A stretch of DNA of 64,000 nucleotides from NCBI RefSeq assembly GCF_000708755.2, contig NZ_JGVU02000002.1, forward strand, positions 682,001 to 746,000. Direction: 5' to 3'. Position 1 is the first letter of the stretch. Each line of letters starts with the position of its first letter. Below are positions 61,905-64,000 of this stretch, one piece after another. The position numbers were made by a program, and so were the translations under genes. The DNA comes from Metabacillus indicus LMG 22858 (lineage in GTDB: Bacteria > Bacillota > Bacilli > Bacillales > Bacillaceae). The notes under the pieces are model-generated. The model saw only the letters and a list, made by a program, of their open reading frames with translations, did not search any database and was not told where the DNA came from.

Positions 61905-62460
61905 GAAAAGCGGAAGCGCTCGTTTAGCTCCGGGAGTCAGATAAGGAAGTGGCGGAAAAGGCGCTTTTTGCCTTTACCGACAGTTCCGTTCTGGCAGAGG
62001 AGCTGAGCGCTGGAGCTAGACAATGCGAAAAGCGGAGCCGACTGCCCTTTCAGTCAGAAAAGAAATCGATCAGAAAGGCCGGGTTTGCCTTTTTGGGCGA
62101 TTTTGTTCTGACAGAGGAGTTGGGCGATGGAGCTGGACAACACGAAAAGCGGAATCAGCCGGTTAGCTCCGATAGGCAGAAAAGAAATCGACCAGAAAGG
62201 CCGGGTTTGCCTTTTTGGGCGATTTTGTTCTGACAGAGGAGTTGGCTGATGGAGCTGGACAATACGAAAAGCGGAAGCGCTCGTTTAGCTCCGGGAGTCA
62301 GATAAGGAAGTGGCGGAAAAGGCGCTTTTTGCCTTTGCAGACAATTCCGTTCTGACAGAGGAGCTGAGCGCTGGAGCTAGACAATGCGAAAAGCGGAGCC
62401 GACTGTCCAACCCTTTCAATCAGATAAGAAATCCAAGGAAAAATCCGGGCTTAGCTTTAA
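61905..62460. repeat. Cluster 2 of ~120 bp nested-hairpin elements (four copies and a part)
   Basis: Copies open with GAAAAGCGG at 61905, 62027, 62144, 62266 and 62388 (steps 122, 117, 122, 122). Copies 1 and 4 are almost the same (GGAAGCGCTCGTTTAGCTCC opening), and copies 2 and 5 open alike, so a block of about 361 bp has been duplicated; the fifth is cut short near 62460. Each forms a long nested foldback: AGCGCT...AGCGCT, AGCTCC...GGAGCT, CAGATAAGGAA...TTCCGTTCTG and AAAAGGC-gcttttt-GCCTTT. Same families as cluster 1. Confidence 0.88.
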
Positions 62461-62493
62461 AAATAATTTATTTTGCCCTCCACAAAAATACCA

Positions 62494-62523
62494 CCCAACC
62501 CCACCCCAAACTCCCCCTACCCC
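62494..62523 (-). other. Potential G-quadruplex motif at the kamR stop codon
   Basis: The minus (coding) strand has G-runs of 4, 5, 4, 4 and 3 separated by loops of 2, 5, 1 and 2 bases. The kamR stop TAG is between the first two runs. The pattern fits the G3+N1-7 rule. It is striking in this AT-rich setting and no ordinary terminator hairpin is present. Confidence 0.6.
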
Positions 62524-63917
62524 TTTGATTCCACTGCCGAATATTGGTCACTAAGATATTTTTTGAGCTTGTACTGCAGGGTTTGTCTTGGGATGCCGAG
62601 AAGCTTTGCAGCTTTCATGACATTCCCATCTGTTTGTTCCATTGCATCAAAGATCAGCTTGCATTCATATTTTGACAGCCTGCTTTGCAGGGAGCCGCCT
62701 CTTTCATCTGATTCATCCTCATTCATCAAGTACGGCGGGAGGTGGCTCGGCAGAATCTGCCCTTCATCACACATGTTCATTGCAAATTCCAGGCAATGTT
62801 TGAGTTCCCGCACATTGCCCCGCCAGCGCTTTCTGCCAAGCAGGCTCTCCGTCTCTTTTGATAGGCCTGATACACGTTTGCCGAATTCCTGATTGTATTT
62901 TTTGATAAAAGCAGCCGAAAGGAGCGGGATGTCTGCTGGTCTCTCCCTGAGGGGAGGAAGGCTGAGGCCGAACACATTAAGCCTGAAATAAAGATCTTCT
63001 CTTATCTTATGTTCTTTTAAACATTGCTCAGGCGGGATATTCATGGCGGCAACCACTCGGACATCAACGTTTATAGCCCTGCTGCTGCCGATTCTTCTGA
63101 TTGCCCCGTCGTCAATGACGCGAAGAAGCTTTGCCTGCAGGTTCAGGGGCATCGACTGAAGTTCATCCAAAAAGAGAGTGCCTCCGTGGGAAAGCTCAAA
63201 TAAACCAGCCCGGTCTGCAGCGCCTGTATAGCTCCCTTTCACCGTGCCAAACAGCAGGCTCTCAAGCAGGGCTTCCGGAAGGGCGGCACAGTTTTGTGCA
63301 ATAAAAGGTGACTGTCTTCGCGCAGATTCATTATGCACCGCCTGAACAACCAATTCTTTTCCCGTTCCTGTTTCCCCGTAGACAAGCAGATTGGAAGATG
63401 TTCTTGCGGCCTTTTTTATCAGTTCTTTTACACGGAGCAGATTGCTGCTGACTGTCAGTATGTCTTCTAGCCTGTACACGGTGCCGTTGACAGCTTTTGC
63501 TCTAACGGGTGACGATATTCTTGATTGAAGGTCTGCCAGTCTTTCTGTCAGCTGTTTGATGGCAGAAAAGTCCTTTGCAATTTCAACTGCTCCGATGACA
63601 GTGTTTCCTGATAAAATGGGCAGGCTTGTATTCACGGTTTCAATTTTTTCGCCTTTTACATTTATGTAGGTCTGCGAGTGATGGTAAATCGGCTTTTTCG
63701 TCCTGATCGCCTTTAGAAGGGTGCTTGTTTCTTCTGACAGAGAGGGAAAAGCGTCAAATAAATGTTTCCCCAGGACTTCTTCCGGTTTCAGTCCGTCGTG
63801 ATAGGCTGCAATCTCATTGTAGAAAACCGTCATCCCTTTTTCATCAACCGCATGAATGCCCTCATCAATTGTTTCTAAAATATGCTGAATGATTTTCTCT
63901 CTAGTTTGGTCTGCCAA
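62517..63917 (-). CDS. kamR: Sigma-54-dependent activator of the kam operon
   Basis: 466 residues: PAS domain (about 8-125), AAA+ domain with Walker A GETGTGKE 181-188, sigma-54 contact loop GSYTGA 228-233 (a Tyr variant of GAFTGA) and Walker B GGTLFLDE 245-252, then a Fis-type helix-turn-helix at the C-terminus (GNVMKAAKLLGIPRQTLQYKLKKY). It hydrolyses ATP to open sigma-54 promoters. The PAS domain probably senses lysine or a product. The neighbour kamA has a sigma-54 promoter; KamR is described for the B. thuringiensis kam locus. TTG start with GAGGAGG seven bases upstream. Confidence 0.88.
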   Translation of the reverse strand: MADQTREKIIQHILETIDEGIHAVDEKGMTVFYNEIAAYHDGLKPEEVLGKHLFDAFPSLSEETSTLLKAIRTKKPIYHHSQTYINVKGEKIETVNTSLPILSGNTVIGAVEIAKDFSAIKQLTERLADLQSRISSPVRAKAVNGTVYRLEDILTVSSNLLRVKELIKKAARTSSNLLVYGETGTGKELVVQAVHNESARRQSPFIAQNCAALPEALLESLLFGTVKGSYTGAADRAGLFELSHGGTLFLDELQSMPLNLQAKLLRVIDDGAIRRIGSSRAINVDVRVVAAMNIPPEQCLKEHKIREDLYFRLNVFGLSLPPLRERPADIPLLSAAFIKKYNQEFGKRVSGLSKETESLLGRKRWRGNVRELKHCLEFAMNMCDEGQILPSHLPPYLMNEDESDERGGSLQSRLSKYECKLIFDAMEQTDGNVMKAAKLLGIPRQTLQYKLKKYLSDQYSAVESKG

Positions 63918-64000
63918 TGAAATTCCTCCTCAGTGCCAGCTTTTCGGCAGCAAATGCTCATTTTCCGGCAGACAGGTCTTTACACCATACATTCATATTT
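63918..64000. other. kamR upstream region, cut by window end
   Basis: Only 83 bases are visible. It holds the kamR ribosome site (GAGGAGG at about 63925-63931). No promoter can be called. Confidence 0.4.

Noticed and set aside
61949-62528. Plus-strand frames that share the start MAEKALFAF
   Set aside because: They are two readings of the same repeat element and end where the elements end; no ribosome site.

Overview
The window looks like chromosomal DNA of an endospore-forming Bacillaceae (Bacillus/Metabacillus type). Supporting signs are strong AGGAGG-type ribosome binding sites, frequent GTG and TTG starts, U-tailed hairpin terminators after most genes, sporulation genes (cdaS, gerT, spo0M, small spore-like proteins) and bacillithiol synthesis. 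From memory, gene order follows the Bacillus subtilis odhAB-yoj and yod regions: odhB-odhA-yojO-yojN, sodC-cwlS, cdaS-yojI, bshB2-yojF-yojE-gerT, yodB/yodC, yodD, yodH-yodI-ctpA-yodJ-deoD-yodL-yodM, yozD-yodN, yozE-yokU-kamA. Most genes are on the minus strand. No tRNA, rRNA, insertion sequence, prophage or CRISPR array was seen.

Layout. 1-6.2 kb: 2-oxoglutarate dehydrogenase (odhA and the start of odhB) and the MoxR ATPase/VWA pair yojN-yojO. 6.4-11 kb: a membrane protein, two luciferase-like flavin oxidoreductases, a YitT-like protein and a VanW protein. 11-15.5 kb: cell envelope functions (LTA synthase family, SodC lipoprotein, LysM-NlpC/P60 endopeptidase) and a tiny zinc-ribbon protein. 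15.5-25.7 kb: transporters (MFS, purine permease, MATE, RarD), sporulation c-di-AMP synthase, an Lrp regulator divergent from a metallo-hydrolase, bshB2-yojF, and a convergent pair of spore-coat-like genes. 25.8-31.2 kb: an electrophile/quinone stress island (yodB, SDR, yodC, mhqD, wrbA) with a 3-hydroxybutyrate permease-dehydrogenase pair inside it. 31.8-40.4 kb: ctpA, yodH, yodI, a mug-type DNA glycosylase broken by one amber codon, yodJ, deoD, yodL, yodM, a TSUP exporter and a methyltransferase. 40.4-41.1 kb: a gene-free stretch with a probable structured RNA built of two tandem modules. 41.1-46.3 kb: small hypotheticals, a tightly overlapping operon of a basic peptide, a Ser/Thr kinase and Spo0M, then a DUF2515-like gene, yozD and yodN. 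46.3-59.7 kb: accessory block with a repeat cluster, a YwaF-like protein, a three-gene ABC exporter, an RND pump, GNAT, MFS, a secreted alpha/beta hydrolase and a marR-drug exporter operon. 59.8-64 kb: the lysine 2,3-aminomutase operon (kamA-yokU-yozE) behind a consensus sigma-54 promoter, a second repeat cluster, and the sigma-54 activator kamR.

The most unusual material lies between genes. (1) About 500 bp at 40.56-41.08 kb holds two imperfect ~126 bp modules whose stems change in a compensatory way, with its own candidate promoter and terminator. (2) Two tandem arrays at 13.8 and 31.4 kb have unrelated sequences but the same exact 52 bp period and similar hairpin architecture. (3) About 120 bp nested-hairpin elements form clusters at 46.3 and 61.9 kb; the second separates kamR from the sigma-54 promoter it should activate. 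(4) A potential G-quadruplex overlaps the kamR stop codon.
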